The position numbers and the translations under genes are program-made. This document shows positions 32,072-44,494 of a DNA stretch of 64,000 nt, piece after piece. The stretch's first letter is position 1. Every line of letters begins with the position of its first letter. The stretch lies in NCBI GenBank assembly GCA_037974665.1, contig CM075771.1:23633425-23697424 (forward strand), given 5' to 3'. The notes below the pieces were generated by a model that was given only the letters and a program-made list of their open reading frames with translations, was not told the DNA's origin and searched no databases. The DNA is from Ehretia macrophylla (Eukaryota; Streptophyta; Magnoliopsida; Boraginales; Ehretiaceae).

Positions 32072-35000
32072 ATGGGGCCCCGCCGTCGTGCTGATAATCC
32101 GAATGTTGGTGGAGAACCCGAGGGGCTTCATGGGCCAGAAGCTGAGGTGGCCGAAAATGCACCGCAGGTTCAAGAACCGAGCACTGCACAGATCTTGGCC
32201 ACGATGGCCACTGCTATGAATACTATTGCCCAGTTTGTTACACAACAGGGTCAGCCAGGGGTCGTTGGAGGCAATCAGGCTGCGAGAGCCGGAGGTAGTG
32301 GTCCTACCGGAGGGAATCTGTATGATCGGTTTATACATCATGGGGCCTATACTTGCTTTGGGGAGCCGGACGATATGAAGGCTGAGATGTGGCTAAGGAA
32401 GTTTGAGAGAGTGGCAGCAATACTGGAGTGCCATGATGACAGGAAGATTACTTATGCCACTTTCCTTCTTGAGGGTGATGCTGAAGATTGGTGGCATACC
32501 GTCAGTGAGAAATGGGAAGCCGAGGGCGTTCATCATTCATGGGCTGACTTTGTCCGAGAATTTCGAGATAAGTATATATCGGTGGTTGCCCGCGAGAGGC
32601 GTCAAACGGAGTTCATAAACTTGAAGCAAGGAAGTATGACGGTAGATCAATATGAGGCTACTTTTACCCGGCTTTCCCGTTATGCACCAGCTTTGATTCA
32701 ACCGGAGGACATAAAGATCCAGAGGTTCATCCTGGGTTTGAGGAGGGATATTATGCTGAACCTGTCTTCAAATGACTTTCCCAACTATGCTGCAGTAGTC
32801 CGAGCCGCCTCGAGGTATGAGAAACGGAAGGCCGATGTGTTAGCCGAGACCAGTCAATCGAGTAAACGGTTTCAGTCTCAGAGTCAAGGGTACCAGGGGC
32901 AGGCTGTATCAGTTGGGCAGAGTTCACAGCCGAGGCAGACTCAGAGTTATACAGGGCCTACTTAGACTCAGGTACGACCAGTTCAGAGTCAGACTCAGAG
33001 TCAGTTTTGTCCAGCAGTTTCCCATTCGCAGCAGGGTAGTTCAGCTACCTCTACTTACAGAGCTCCTTCGGGAGGCACTGTTGCAAGACGTCACCAGCAG
33101 TGCAGCTTCTGTCAACGCCAGGGCCACACTGAGGATGTTTGTTGGAAGAAACATAACAAGTGTACAGGTTGCGACAGTGATCAGCACAGGGTTAAGGACT
33201 GTCAGAAATTTAAGAACCCTAGGGGTCAGACATCAGCTCAGAACTCTCAGACCAGGGCACCAGCTGCAGTACCACCACCACGAGGTAAGGCCCGTGTATT
33301 TGCTTTGGATGCTGAGGAGCTTCCGGATACAACCGCTGTAGTAGAAGGTATTTTTATTCTTAATGATCAATCAGTTAAGGTTTTAATTGATTCCGGGGCT
33401 TCGCATTCTTTTATTACTCCTACTTGTGCACAAAATGCTAAATTGAAACATGATAAACTGTTGCATGAGATTGTGGTTTATACTCCTATGGGTCCGAAGA
33501 TTGTTACTAGATCTATTTGCAGAGCATGTAGTATATTTATTGAGGGTCGTGTTTTTCCTGCTGATTTCATTATCCTACCCTTCAATGACTTTGAAATTAT
33601 ATTGGGGATGGACTGGTTAAGTAAATATTATGCCCAGCTTGATTGTAGAAAGAAGATTGTGTATCTAGAAATGCCTGACCAGCCTGTACTTAAAATAGTT
33701 GGTAGTAGAAAATCTACCAGAACTCCTATTATTTCTTCTATTAGGGCATCTAAATTATTAAGCAAGGGTTGTGAGGCTTATCTTGCATATTTGATTAATC
33801 AACCTGGGGATCAATTGAAATTGAATGATGTACCTATCGTGAGAGAGTTTCCGGGGGTCTTTCCTGAGGAATTACCTGGGTTACCGCCTGATAGAGAGAT
33901 AGAGTTCATGATTGATTTATTGCCAGGGACTTCACCTATCTCTAGGACTCCGTATAGAATGGCTCCACCTGAATTGCAGGAATTGAAAGTTCAATTGCAG
34001 GGCTTGCTTGAGAAGGGATTCATTTAGCCGAGTTCTTCACCGTGGGGTGCGCCAATTCTATTCGTTAAAAAGAAAGACGGATCTCTTCGCCTGTGCATTG
34101 ATTATTCGGGTCTTAATCAGGTAACCATCAAAAATAAATATCCCTTGCCTTTAATCGAAGAGTTATTTGATCAGTTGCAAGGCGCCAGAGTATTCTCTAA
34201 ATTTGATCTGAGGCAGGGCTATTATCAACTGAGGATTAAGAAAGATGATGTTCCTAAAACTGCTTTCAGAACTCGATATGGCCATTATGAGTTTGTTGTC
34301 TTGCCGTTTGGTCTTACTAATGCTCCCGCCGCATTCATGGACTTAATGCAGAGGGTATTTCGTCCTTATCTGGACCAATTTGTGGTCATATTTATTGATG
34401 ATATCCTTGTCTATTCTAAATCTGAGGCGGAACATGAACAGCATCTCAGAATTGTGTTGCAGACTCTTCAGGAGCATCAGTTATTTGCAAAGTTTGGCAA
34501 ATGTGAATTCTGGCTTAAGCAAGTTGCTTTTCTTGGCCATATTATCTCGCAGGATGGTATTTCTGTTGATCCAGCGAAGATTGAAGTTGTGTTATCTTGG
34601 AAACAACCTGAAACTGTCACGGAGATTCATAGCTTCCTTGGTTTAGCTGGGTATTATCGGAGGTTTGTCAAGGATTTCTCTAAGATTGCAGGGCCTTTAA
34701 CTCAACTTACTCAGAAGAAAATAGTTTTTGACTGGAGTGATAAATGCGAGGCCAGCTTCCAGGAATTGAAGAAGAGATTGACTACAGCTCCTATTCTTGC
34801 TTTACCTGAGGGTTATGATAATCTGGTGATCTATAGTGATGCTTCGAAGGAAGGTCTGGGTTGTGTATTGATACAGAATGGCAGGGTTATTGCTTATGCT
34901 TCCAGGAAACTGAAGCCTTATGAACTCAACTATCCGACTCACGATCTTGAGCTTGCAGCTATCATTCTTGCTTTAAAGAAATGGCGTCATTATCTCTGGG

Positions 35001-36844
35001 GCAACAAATTTGAAATCTTCACCGATCATAAGAGCTTGAAATATCTGTTTTCACAGAAAGAGTTGAACATGAGGCAGAGGCGTTGGCTGGAATTACTTGA
35101 GGACTATAACTGCACCATTAACTATCTTCCAGGTAAGGCCAATATTGTTGCTGATGCTTTGAGTCGAAAGGCTACTGTTGCTAGCTTGATTATGAAGAAT
35201 TGGAAATTCGTGGAAGAATTGTGCTTATGGAAGCCTCGTACTTCAAATTCTGGTATTCAATTTGCAAGTTTGCAGATTCAATCTTTGTTATTATCCAGGA
35301 TTCGAGAAGCTCAACAGGCTGATCTTCAATTATTGAAAGTCTTAGAGAATTCTAAAGGGGGACAGACGGATTTCAAACTGCACGAGGATTGTATTCTCAA
35401 ATTCAATGGTAGAATATGTATTCCGAATGATCCAAATCTAAAAAAGGATATTCTTGCTGAAGCACACAGTTTCAGATACACTATCCATCCAGGCAGTACG
35501 AAAATGTATAAAGATTTAAAGCAGAATTTCTGGTGGAATAATATGAAGAGAGAAATTGCTGACTATGTTGCCCGATGTCTTACTTGTCAGAAAGTTAAAG
35601 CAAAACATCAGAGACCTGCAGGGTTGTTGCAGCCTTTGGCTATTCCTGTTTGGAAATGGGATCATATTACCATGGATTTCGTATCGGATTTACCGAGATC
35701 TTCGAAGGGTAATGACTCAGTTTGGGTTATTGTGGATAGACTGACCAAGACTTCTCATTTTATTGCTAAAAAGAAGTCTGATTCTCTTGATAAACTGGTA
35801 GAGTTGTATATTGAGAATGTTGTCCGACTTCATGGAATTCCAAAGAGTATTGTGTCAGATAGAGATCCCAGATTCACATCTCAGTTCTGGCAGAAGATTC
35901 AGAAAGCTTTGGGCACGAATTTGAATTTCAGTAAAGCTTATCATCCTCAGACAGATGGTCCATCCGAGAGAACTATCTTAATCCTTGAGGATATGTTACG
36001 GGCTTGCATTCTAGACTTCGGTAAGAGTTGGGAGAAGTATTTGCCACTCGCAGAGTTCGTCTATAACAATAGTTATCAAGCTACTATTGGTATGGCACCT
36101 TATGAGGCACTATATGGGCATAAATGTCGGTCTCCTCTCTATTGGGATGATGTTGGTGAGATGAAGACTATCGACCCTACTCTCTTACCTGAAATGAATA
36201 AAATGATTGATCATGTGCAGCTTATCAGAAAAAGAATGCTTACAGCTCAGAGTCGGCAAAAGAGTTATGTAGATAGACGCCGTCGTGATCTGAAATTTGT
36301 CGTGGGCGACCGGGTATTTCTGAAAATTTCTCCTCGCAAGGGTTTGATTCGACATGGTAAAGGAGGTAAACTCGGTCCTCGATATGTGGGACCATTTGAG
36401 ATAACTGAAACTGTTGGTGATTTGGCTTATCGTCTAGCTTTACCTCCCAGTCTGGGCAGAATACATGATGTATTCCATGTTTCTATGCTTCGAAAGTATC
36501 AGCCAGATCCCTTTCACATACTTGAGCCGGAACAGCTAGAGATCAGTGAAACTTTGACCTACACAGAGAAACCTCTTCGAATTGTTGATCAGAAAGTTCA
36601 GGAGCTGAGGACTAAAAGCATTCCGATGGTTAAAGTTCTGTGGGATCATCACGGAGTGGAGGATGCGACGTGGGAAAGAGAGGATCAGATGCGGGAACGG
36701 TATCCAGAGTTATTCGCCGAATCATGTAAGAATTGCGTGGACGCAATTAGTTTAGGGGGGAGAGGATGTGACGCCCAGGTTTTAGCCATGAATTTAATTA
36801 CTGTTGCATCCCTTGTTTGCGCATTTACTTCTGTGCCTTACTAA
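32072..36844 (+). pseudogene. Element D gag-pol polyprotein with two in-frame TAG codons
   Basis: One frame of about 1,590 codons from ATG 32072 to TAA 36842-36844. Gag comes first, then zinc knuckles CSFCQRQGHTEDVC and CTGCDSDQHRVKDC (33104-33205), protease LIDSGASHSF (Asp ~440), RT with [10 protein letters not shown] (~774), RNase H with YSDAS (Asp ~923), TDHKSL (~985) and VADALS (~1028), integrase HHCC finger (His 1132, 1139; Cys 1169, 1172) and D-D-E residues ~1202, 1263 and 1299 (35 residues between the last two), a GPF motif (~1441) and a chromodomain-like tail (~1503-1548). Catalytic residues look intact. TAG at 32963 (end of Gag) and at 34025 (before RT, where Gln is expected) would block full translation; DYRGLN is DYSGLN in RT. 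The frame has no stop before the PPT and ends 75 bp inside the 3' LTR. Confidence 0.95.
36754..36766 (+). other. Element D polypurine tract
   Basis: AGGGGGGAGAGGA immediately before the 3' LTR start TGTGACGCCC. It lies inside the open polyprotein frame. Confidence 0.85.
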
Positions 36845-39263
36845 CTGACTTTTGTGACTACTATTCACGCCGTTTTTAAACTGCCTTCTATTAGTTAATT
36901 AGCATTTTTATTAAATCATATTAATTGTAAAAGTAGTGGGAAAAATGTGCATTTGAACTAAAGGCGTTAGGAGGGCTCGTTTAGAAAAATGATTTTTGTA
37001 GTTGAGTGAATAGTGTTACGTAACTAACTTAGGTAATTAATTAGCTAGCATATATTTTACTATCTAAGCTCGTTTTAAGCTCAATAAGCGCATTATATTA
37101 GATCACTTAAGCACCCAAATGACCCCACCTCAACTTTGCCCCTTCTATATATCACTTAAGCTCATAAAATGCAAAAGAAAAAAAAAATAAAAAGTTGAAA
37201 AACAGAAGCAGAAACCCGACAGCAGCATTAGGAGGAAAGGAAGAGATTTTGCTCACCAAGCCTCCCATCCAAGCCTCTCCAAGCCTTGAGCAACTAGTGT
37301 AGGGTGTGTGCAAGGTTCCTAGGTGCTCCTACGCGCTTTGGTGAGGGATTTCAGGGCTTGTTTTTGTATTTCTAAATAGTTGTCAATTTCTTGATTTGTT
37401 GAAAATGTGATCCAATGCCATTGTATTTGTTATCTATGCTATTATACCATGTATATGAATGCTAGAGAACATATTTGAGCCATCGTTTCGCAATTTAAAC
37501 GGTTAGAATCGTTAGTTTGATTTTTATGGTGAATAGTGATGTTTTTCAAGGGTTTTGCGTAATTGCTCGAATTAGCTTGATTTAATGCTTCTATTAGATG
37601 CCTTAGGTGCTAGTGAAGGGAACCTAATAGCCCCATGCACTTGCATTGTCCCTAAATCGCTTAAAATGGAAAATAGCCGACTTTAATTTGGGACTTTCGG
37701 GGTTAATGCGAATCCGGGTGGATTCGGGCTTCAATTCTAGTATCCTTAGGCTACCTAGGTGCTATAGAGGCCTTGATATCCCTTGTTCGAAGCCCGGACA
37801 TTGTATGTGTAGGTTAAAGCCATAAGAGGGAATTTGGGGCTTTCGGGGTAATCGCGGGCATTTGAATGAGTTAGAGGGTTGAGAGGGTACCTTGAGGGTT
37901 AGTTAGAAGGTTGGGAGAGTTTCCTTTGAAAATGGAATCATCAACCTTGGTTTGGAAGAGAAATAGTTTGAAAAACAAAGGGGTTTAGGTGCAATTTCAG
38001 TTAACTCACACTTCTAAACCCATGGCATGACTCCTTAAGTGTTTATATGTGGTTTCAAGTAGATTTGGAGCTTTTGGTATGATTCTATGCTTATTTTGTA
38101 TATGTTCCTTTGTAAACTGCTTATTAGCTTATATAATTGCTTCTATTCTAATTGCATCGAGGTCAACCTACTTTGTTGATCCTCCTATGTGTTAATGCTT
38201 ATATTATTGTTATTAACGTGCCATTGTTAAGTGCATTGCATAGTGGTTGCACAACCATAGTGTCAGGGGTGGATGTGTTGAATATCGGCTGGGCGGTAGA
38301 GGGCTTGCCGGTGGATATTCAAACTCCGTGCCCTAGTCCCTCATTCGCCTGGTCCGGAGATTGCCAGGGGATGTTGGGTCGTAGGCTTATCGGGGTACAT
38401 CCGGAGTACACCCACTGGAGTGTTTGGGGATTATGCCTGCTTATCGCGATCGTGCTCGTGGTTCGTGGATCGTGATTGATGACCAGTGAAGATTGGTGTA
38501 TAGGGGATTGTGTGAAATGTATCCTTTTAAATGTGTGGTTACCTTAGTTATCATTGTTTCTTAAATTGTCTAAGTGATATTGTTGTATAACTGCATTATC
38601 TGTTGCATTGCACGCCCCGGGACTATATCCCTCACTGGGCAACAGTGGTTGCTCATACCTCGATATATGTTTCAGGAGACGCTGAGGGTGATCCCCAGCT
38701 TGTTGAGTTAGTTGAGGAAGAAGAAGTTCAAACTGATCCTCTACCTTAGTTGCCGTGCTTGATAGCTTGAGGTGGTTAATGAATTTGCTGCTATGTGGAA
38801 AGTTCAACTAATTGCTTTATGTACTATTTTGTGGCCTAAGGGCTATGTATATGCTTGTTGTATAAGTTGAAGACTAGTTGGTTGTGGTGTAGTTTTAAAA
38901 GCCTACGTACTGTAATAACTTATGAACTACTTCTATTCGCTTTGCTTGCTTGGGAGTGAATGGCTTAAAATAGAAATGTTTGATCTTTCAATTATGTTTA
39001 ATTGATTTCCTAGAATGTCATGATTATAAAACTATGTTGACAACTAGTTCTCGCATGCTTGTGTGTTTTGGAACTATAGTGTACTATAAGGCTCGGATGG
39101 CCTTAGAACTTTGTTGTTTAATTAAGAAAAGCTTGTATTGTATTGTTGGGATTCTGTTTGAGAGATTCCAAGTTTTTAGAATGTCCACGGTACAAGGGAG
39201 ACTCTGTCCGTGTGTCGGGTCCGGACTTAACCTTTAGCTTGGGGGTTTGGTCGGGGCGTGACA
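36767..39263 (+). repeat. Element D 3' LTR
   Basis: Partner of 29224-31719 with the same landmarks: donor-like GT at 37341, hairpin A 38161-38181, hairpin B 38636-38655, acceptor AG 38674-38675. Its first 78 bp carry the end of the polyprotein frame. Confidence 0.95.
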
Positions 39264-39586
39264 AAGACAACTTCGCTTCGCGTAGAGGCTAGGCCCGTAA
39301 ACCGAGGGTATGGGGCCGTTGAAGACGTCTCAGTCGTTCTGGTGCCCATAACTTTTGATCCGTAAGGAGTTATGCGGCGCATAGTGTACCCTTGGAAAGC
39401 TCTCAGAGAGCTCTATGACAGGTGCAGTAGGCCTGCTTGCCTGCGCCTATTTTCGGGGTCGAAAATCAATTGTTTTAATCAGTTTCGAGCCATTTTTCTT
39501 CTTTTTGCGCTGTTTCTTCGTCCCGGATCGTTCGTCGGGATATGTAAAAAGGACAACACATAAGGGCTTTGCGGCCTCAACATGAC

Positions 39587-39706
39587 GGGTGCGATCATAC
39601 CATCAGTAATGCACTACATCCCATCAGAACTCCAAAGTTAAGTGTGCTTGAGTAAGACTAGTACTAGGATAGGTGACCCCTTGAGAAGTCCTTGTGTTGC
39701 ACCCCC
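39587..39706 (+). rRNA. 5S rRNA gene copy 19
   Basis: Full length. GCACTACATCCC, AAGTGTGCTTGAGTAAGACTAG, GGATAGG and CTTGAGAAGTCCTTG. Confidence 0.95.
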
Positions 39707-40121
39707 CTTTTTGTTTTTCTTTTTTTTACCCGTTCAGGCTTGCCAAGATACTTTATCCATCATATTTCTATTATCGAGCCCCAGGGCATCTTGGGCAAGA
39801 CAACTTCGATTCGTGTAGAGGCTAGGCCCGCAAATCGAGGGCGTAGGGCCTGTGAATAGGTCTCCGTTGTTTTGGTGCCCATAACTTTTGATTCGTAAAG
39901 AGTTATGCGGCGCACAGCATACCCTTGGAAAGCTTTCATAGAGCTCCACGACGGGGGCAGCAAGCTTGTTTGGCTGCGCTTGTTTTCGGGGACCAAAATT
40001 GAATGTTTTCATCAGTTTCGAGCCATTTTTTTCTACTTTTTGCGCTGTTTCTTTGTCCCTAATCGATCGACGGGAGACGCGAAAAAGACGACACATAAGG
40101 GCTTTGCGCCCTCAACATGAC

Positions 40122-40241
40122 GGGTGCCATCATACCATTAGTAATGCACAGGATCCCATCAGAACTCCAAAGTTAAGCGTGCTTGGGCAAGAGTAGTACT
40201 AGGATGGGTGACCCCGTAGGAAGTCCTCGTGTTGCACCCCC
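40122..40241 (+). rRNA. 5S rRNA gene copy 20
   Basis: Full length. GCCATCATACCATTAG, GCACAGG, GGGCAAGAG and CCCCGTAGG; box A intact. Confidence 0.95.
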
Positions 40242-40651
40242 CTTTACATTTTGTTTTTTTGCCCCGTTCAGGCTTGCCAAGATGTTTTATCCGTCACATT
40301 TCTATTATCGAGTCCCACGTAATCTTAGGCAAGACAACATCGCATCGTGTATAGGCTAGGCCCGTAAACCGAGGGCATGGGGCCTATGACCAAGTCTCCA
40401 TCGCCCTGATGCACATAACTTTTGATCCGTAAGGAGTTATGCAGTGCACAACATACCCTTGTGAAGTTCTCCGACAGCTCCACGGCGGGGGTAGTAAGCC
40501 AGCTCGGTTGTGCCAGTTTTCAGAGCCCAAAATCGAATGTTTTATTATTTTCGAGCCACTTTCTTCTTTTTGCGCTGATTCTTCATCTCGGATCGTTCAT
40601 CGGGAGCCGCAAAAAAGACCCCACATAACGGCTTAGTGCTCTCAACAAGAC

Positions 40652-40771
40652 GGGTGCGATCATACCAATAAAAATGCCCCGGATCCCATCTGTGCTCCGA
40701 AATTAAGCGTGCTGGGGCGAGAGTAGTACAAGGATGGGTGACCCCCTGGGAAGTCCTCGTGTTGCACCCCC
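40652..40771 (+). rRNA. 5S rRNA gene copy 21
   Basis: Full length. Unusual helix II and loop region CCAATAAAAATGCCCC; CATCTGTGCTCC; GAAATTAAGCGTGCTGGGG in box A; AGTACAAGG. Confidence 0.95.
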
Positions 40772-41182
40772 CTTTTCGTTTTGTTTTTTTGCCCCGTTTA
40801 GGCTTGCCAAAATAATTTATCCGTCACATTTCTATGATCGAGTCCCACAGCAATTTGGGCAAGACAACTTCACTTCGCGTAGAGGCTAGGCCTGCAAACC
40901 GAGGGCGTGGGGCCTGTGACCATGTCTCCGTCATTCTGGTGCCCATAACTTTTGATCCGTAAGGAGTTATGTGGTGCACAACATACCCTTGGAAAGCTCT
41001 CCAGGAGCTCTATGACGGTGACAGTAGCTTTCTCAACTGCGTCTGTTTTTCGGGCCCAAAATCGAATGTTTTAATCAGTTTTGGCCCACTTTTCTTCTTT
41101 TTGTGCTCTTTTTTCGTCTCGGATCGTTCGTCGGGAGACGCGAAAAAGACGATAAATAAGGGCTTTGCGCCCTCAACATGAC

Positions 41183-41302
41183 GGGTGCCATCATACCATC
41201 AGTAATGCACCGGATCCCATCAAAACTCCAAAGTTAAGCGTGCTTGGCCGAGAACAGTACGAGGATGAATGACCCCTTGGGAAGTCCTCGTGTTGCACCC
41301 CC
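41183..41302 (+). rRNA. 5S rRNA gene copy 22
   Basis: Full length. GCCATC, ATCAAAACTCC, TTGGCCGAGAACAGTACGAGGATGAATGACC in the internal promoter's 3' half. Confidence 0.95.
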
Positions 41303-41686
41303 CTTTTCGTTTTGTTTTTTTGCCTCGTTCAAGCTTGCCAAGATGCTTTATCCATCACATTTCTATTAACGAGTCCCACGGCATCTTGGACAAGACAACT
41401 TTACTTCCCGTAGAGGCTAGGCCCGCAAACCGAGGGCATGGGGCCTGTGACCAAGTCTCTGTCGTTCTGGTGCCCATAACGTTTGATCCGTAAGGAGTTA
41501 TGCGGCGCACAACATACCTTTGGAAAGCTCTCCGAGAGCTCTACGACAAGGGCAGCAAGCTTGCTATGTTGCGCCTATTTTTGGGGCCCAAAATTGAACG
41601 TTTTAATCAGTTTTGGGATATTTTTCATCTTTTTGCGCTGTTTTTTCGTCCCGTATCATTCGTCAGGAATTGCGAAAAGGACGACA

Positions 41687-41693
41687 CATAAGG
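41687..41693 (+). promoter_or_regulatory. TATA-like element of 5S gene copy 23 (representative)
   Basis: CATAAGG at -28 to -22 relative to the gene start 41715, with C at -1. Plant 5S genes use a TATA-like word near -28 and C at -1 in addition to the internal control region. The same word stands at this place before most copies. Confidence 0.6.
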
Positions 41694-41714
41694 GCTTTAC
41701 ACCCTCAACATGAC

Positions 41715-41834
41715 GGGTGCGATCATACCATCAGTAATGCACCGGATCCCATAAGAACTCCAAAGTTAAGCGTGCTTGGGCGAGAGTAGTACTAGGATGG
41801 GTGACCCCGTGGGAAGTCCTCATGTTGCACCCCC
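41715..41834 (+). rRNA. 5S rRNA gene copy 23 (among the least changed)
   Basis: Full length and close to the array consensus: box A, the GAGAGTAGTAC region and GGATGGGTGACCCC are intact. Private changes are CCCATAAGAAC and CCTCATG. It still has CCATCAG at positions 14-20. Confidence 0.96.
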
Positions 41835-42246
41835 ATTTTTGTTATGTTTTTTTGCCTTGTTTAGGCTTGCCAAGATGCTTTATCTGTCATATTTCTATTA
41901 TCAAGTCCCACGGCAAATTGGGCAAGACAACTTCGCTTCGCGTAGAGGCTAGGCCCGCAAACCGAGGGCGTGGGTCCCTATGAAAAAGTCTCCATTGTTC
42001 TGGTGCCTATAACTTTGATCCGTAATGAGTTCTGCGGCGCAAAGCATGCCCTTGGAAAGCTCTCAGAGAGCTCCACGACGGGGGCAGCAAGCTTGCTTGG
42101 CTGCGCCTATTTTCGAGGCCCAAAATCGAACGTTTTCATATGTTTCGGGCCACTTTTCTTCTTTTTGTCCTGTTTCATCGTCCAAGATCGTTCGTCTGGA
42201 GACGCAAAAAGGACGACACAAAAGGGCTTTGCGCCTTCTACATGAC

Positions 42247-42366
42247 GGGTGCGATCATGCCATCATTAATGCACCGGATCCCATCAATACTCCTAAGTTT
42301 AGCGTGCTTGGGCAAGAGTAGTACTAGGATGGGTGACCCCCTGGGAAGTCCTCGTGTTGCACCCCC
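42247..42366 (+). rRNA. 5S rRNA gene copy 24
   Basis: Full length. CATGCCATCATTAATG, CATCAATACTCCTAAGTTTAGCG and GGGCAAGAG. Confidence 0.95.
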
Positions 42367-42778
42367 CTTTTTGATTTGTTTTTTTGCCTCGTTTAGGCTT
42401 GCCAAGAAGTTTTATCAGTCATATTTCTATTATCGAGTCCTATGGCATCTTGGGCAAGACAACTTCACTTCACATAGAGGCTAGGCTCGCAAACCGAGGG
42501 AGTGGGGCCGGTGACTAGGTCTCCGTCATTCTGGTGCCCATAACTTTTGATCCGTAAGGAGTTATGCGGCTCACAACATACTTTTGGAAAGCTCTCCGGG
42601 AGCTCTATGACGAGGGCAACACGCCTGCTCGGCTGCGCCTGTTTTCGGGGCCCAAAATTGAATGTTTTAATTAGTTTTAGGATATTTTTCTTCTTTTTGC
42701 CCTATTTTTTCATCATGCATCGTTTGTCGGGAACTGCGAAAAAGATGACACATAAGGGCTTTGCGTCCTCAACATGAA

Positions 42779-42898
42779 GGGTGCGATCATACCATCAGTA
42801 ATGCACCGGATCCCATTAGAACTCTGAAGTTAAGCGTGCTTGGGTGAGAGTAGTACTAGGATGGGTGACCCCGTGGGAAGTCCTCTTGTTGCACCCCC
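42779..42898 (+). rRNA. 5S rRNA gene copy 25
   Basis: Full length; preceded by GAA rather than GAC, so the usual C at -1 is A. CCCATTAGAACTCTGAAG, GGGTGAGAG, CCTCTTG. Confidence 0.95.
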
Positions 42899-43311
42899 CT
42901 TTTCGTTTTGTTTTTTTGCCCCGTTCAGGCTTGCCAAGATGTTTTTTCCGTCAAATTTCTATTATCGAGTCCCATGGCATCTTGGGCAAGACAAGTTTGC
43001 TTCGCGTAGAGGCTAGGCCCGCGAACCGAGGGCGTGGGTCCCTATGAATTGGTCTCCATCATTCTGGTGCCCATAAGTTTCGATCCGTAAGGAGTTATAC
43101 GATGCACAACCTACCCTTTGAAAGCTCTCCGAGAGCTCTATGACGGGGACAGCAAGCCTGCTCGGCTGTGCCTGTTTTCGGCTCCCAAGATCGAATGTTT
43201 TTATCAGTTTCGAGCCACTTTTCTTATTTTTGCGCTGTTTCTTCATCCCGGATCGTTCGTCGGGGGACGCGAAAATGACGAAACATAAGGGCTTTGCGCC
43301 CTCAACATGAT

Positions 43312-43430
43312 GGGTGAAATCATACCATCAGTAATGCACTGGATCCCATCAGAACTTTGAAGTTAAGCGTGCTTGGACGAGAGTAGTACTAGGATAGGTG
43401 ACCTGTGGGAAGTCCTCGTGTTGCACCCCT
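43312..43430 (+). rRNA. 5S rRNA gene copy 26
   Basis: About 118-119 nt. TGGTGAAATC-type start, GCACTGG, ACTTTGAAG, TTGGACGAG, GGATAGG, and bases lost in GACCTGTGGG, which damages the downstream control region. Confidence 0.93.
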
Positions 43431-43842
43431 CTTTTCGTTCTGTTTTTTTGCACTGTTCAAGCTTGCGAAGATGCTTTATCCATCACATTTCTATTATTGA
43501 GTCTCACGGCATCTTGGGCAAGACAACTCCACTTCCCGTAGAGGCTAGGCTTGCAAACTGAGGGCGTAGGGCCTGTAACCAGGTCTCCGTCGCTCCGATG
43601 CCCATAACTTTTGATCCGTAAGGAGTTATGCAGTGCACATCATACCGTTGGGAAGTTCTCCCAGAGCTCTACGACGAAGGCAGCAATCCTGCTTGCCTAC
43701 GCCTGTTTTCGTGGCCCAAAATAGAACATTTTCATCAGTTTCGGGAAACTTTTCTTCTTTTTGCGCTGTTTCTTCTTCTCGGATCGTTCGTTGGGAGATG
43801 CGAAAAGGACGACACATAAGGGCTTTGCACCCGCAACATGAT

Positions 43843-43962
43843 GGGTGCGATCATACCCTCAATAATTCACCGGATCCCATCAGAACTCCGAAGTTATGCG
43901 TGCTTGGGCGAGAGTAGTACTAGGAAGGGTGAACCCTTGGGAAGTCCTTGTGTTGCACCACC
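43843..43962 (+). rRNA. 5S rRNA gene copy 27
   Basis: Full length. ATACCCTCAATAATTCACC, AAGTTATGCG, AGGAAGGGTGAACCC, GTTGCACCACC. Confidence 0.95.
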
Positions 43963-44374
43963 CTTTTCGTTTTGTTTTTTTGCCCCGTTCAGGCTTGACA
44001 AGATGCTTTATCCGTCACATTTCTTTTAACTAGTCCCACGGCATCTTAGGCAAGACAACTTCACTTCGCGTAGTGGCTAGGCATGCAAACCAAGGGCGTG
44101 GGGCCTATGACCAGGTCACCATCGCTCCGATGACTATAACTTTTGATTCGTAAGGAGTTATGTGGCGCACAACATACCTTAAGAAAGCTCTCCAAGTGCT
44201 CTACGACTGGGGTAGCAAGCCTGCTCGGCTGTGCCTATTTTCGAGGCCCAAAATTGAACGTTTTAATCTGTTTCGAGCTACTTTTATTCTTTTTGCGCTG
44301 TTTCTTCATCCCGTATCATTCGTCGGGATCCGCGAAAAGGACAACACTTAAGGGCTTTGCGCCCTCAACATGAC

Positions 44375-44494
44375 GGGTGCCATTATACCATTAGTAATGC
44401 ATCGGATTCCATCAGAACTCCGAAGTTAAGCGTGCTTGGGCAAGAGTAGTACAAGGATGGGTGACCCCGTTAGAAGTCCACTTGTTGCATCCCC
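44375..44494 (+). rRNA. 5S rRNA gene copy 28
   Basis: Full length. GCCATTATACCATTAG, GCATCGGATTCC, GGGCAAGAG, CGTTAGAAGTCCAC, GTTGCATCCC. Confidence 0.95.

Larger units (their letters stand above)
29224..39263 (+). mobile_element. Element D: Ty3/gypsy chromovirus-like LTR retrotransposon, nearly intact
   Basis: 10,040 bp between AAGAC copies (29219-29223 and 39264-39268). 5' LTR 29224-31719 (2,496 bp), PBS 31726-31737, gag-pol frame 32072-36844, PPT 36754-36766, 3' LTR 36767-39263 (2,497 bp). LTRs run TGTGACGCCC...GGGGCGTGACA. About 10 differences are seen in the first ~270 bp, fewer later, so it looks younger than element A. Only two in-frame stops interrupt the polyprotein, making this the best reference copy in the window. 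Spacer resumes in register, since the unit is 532 bp after excision. Confidence 0.96.
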
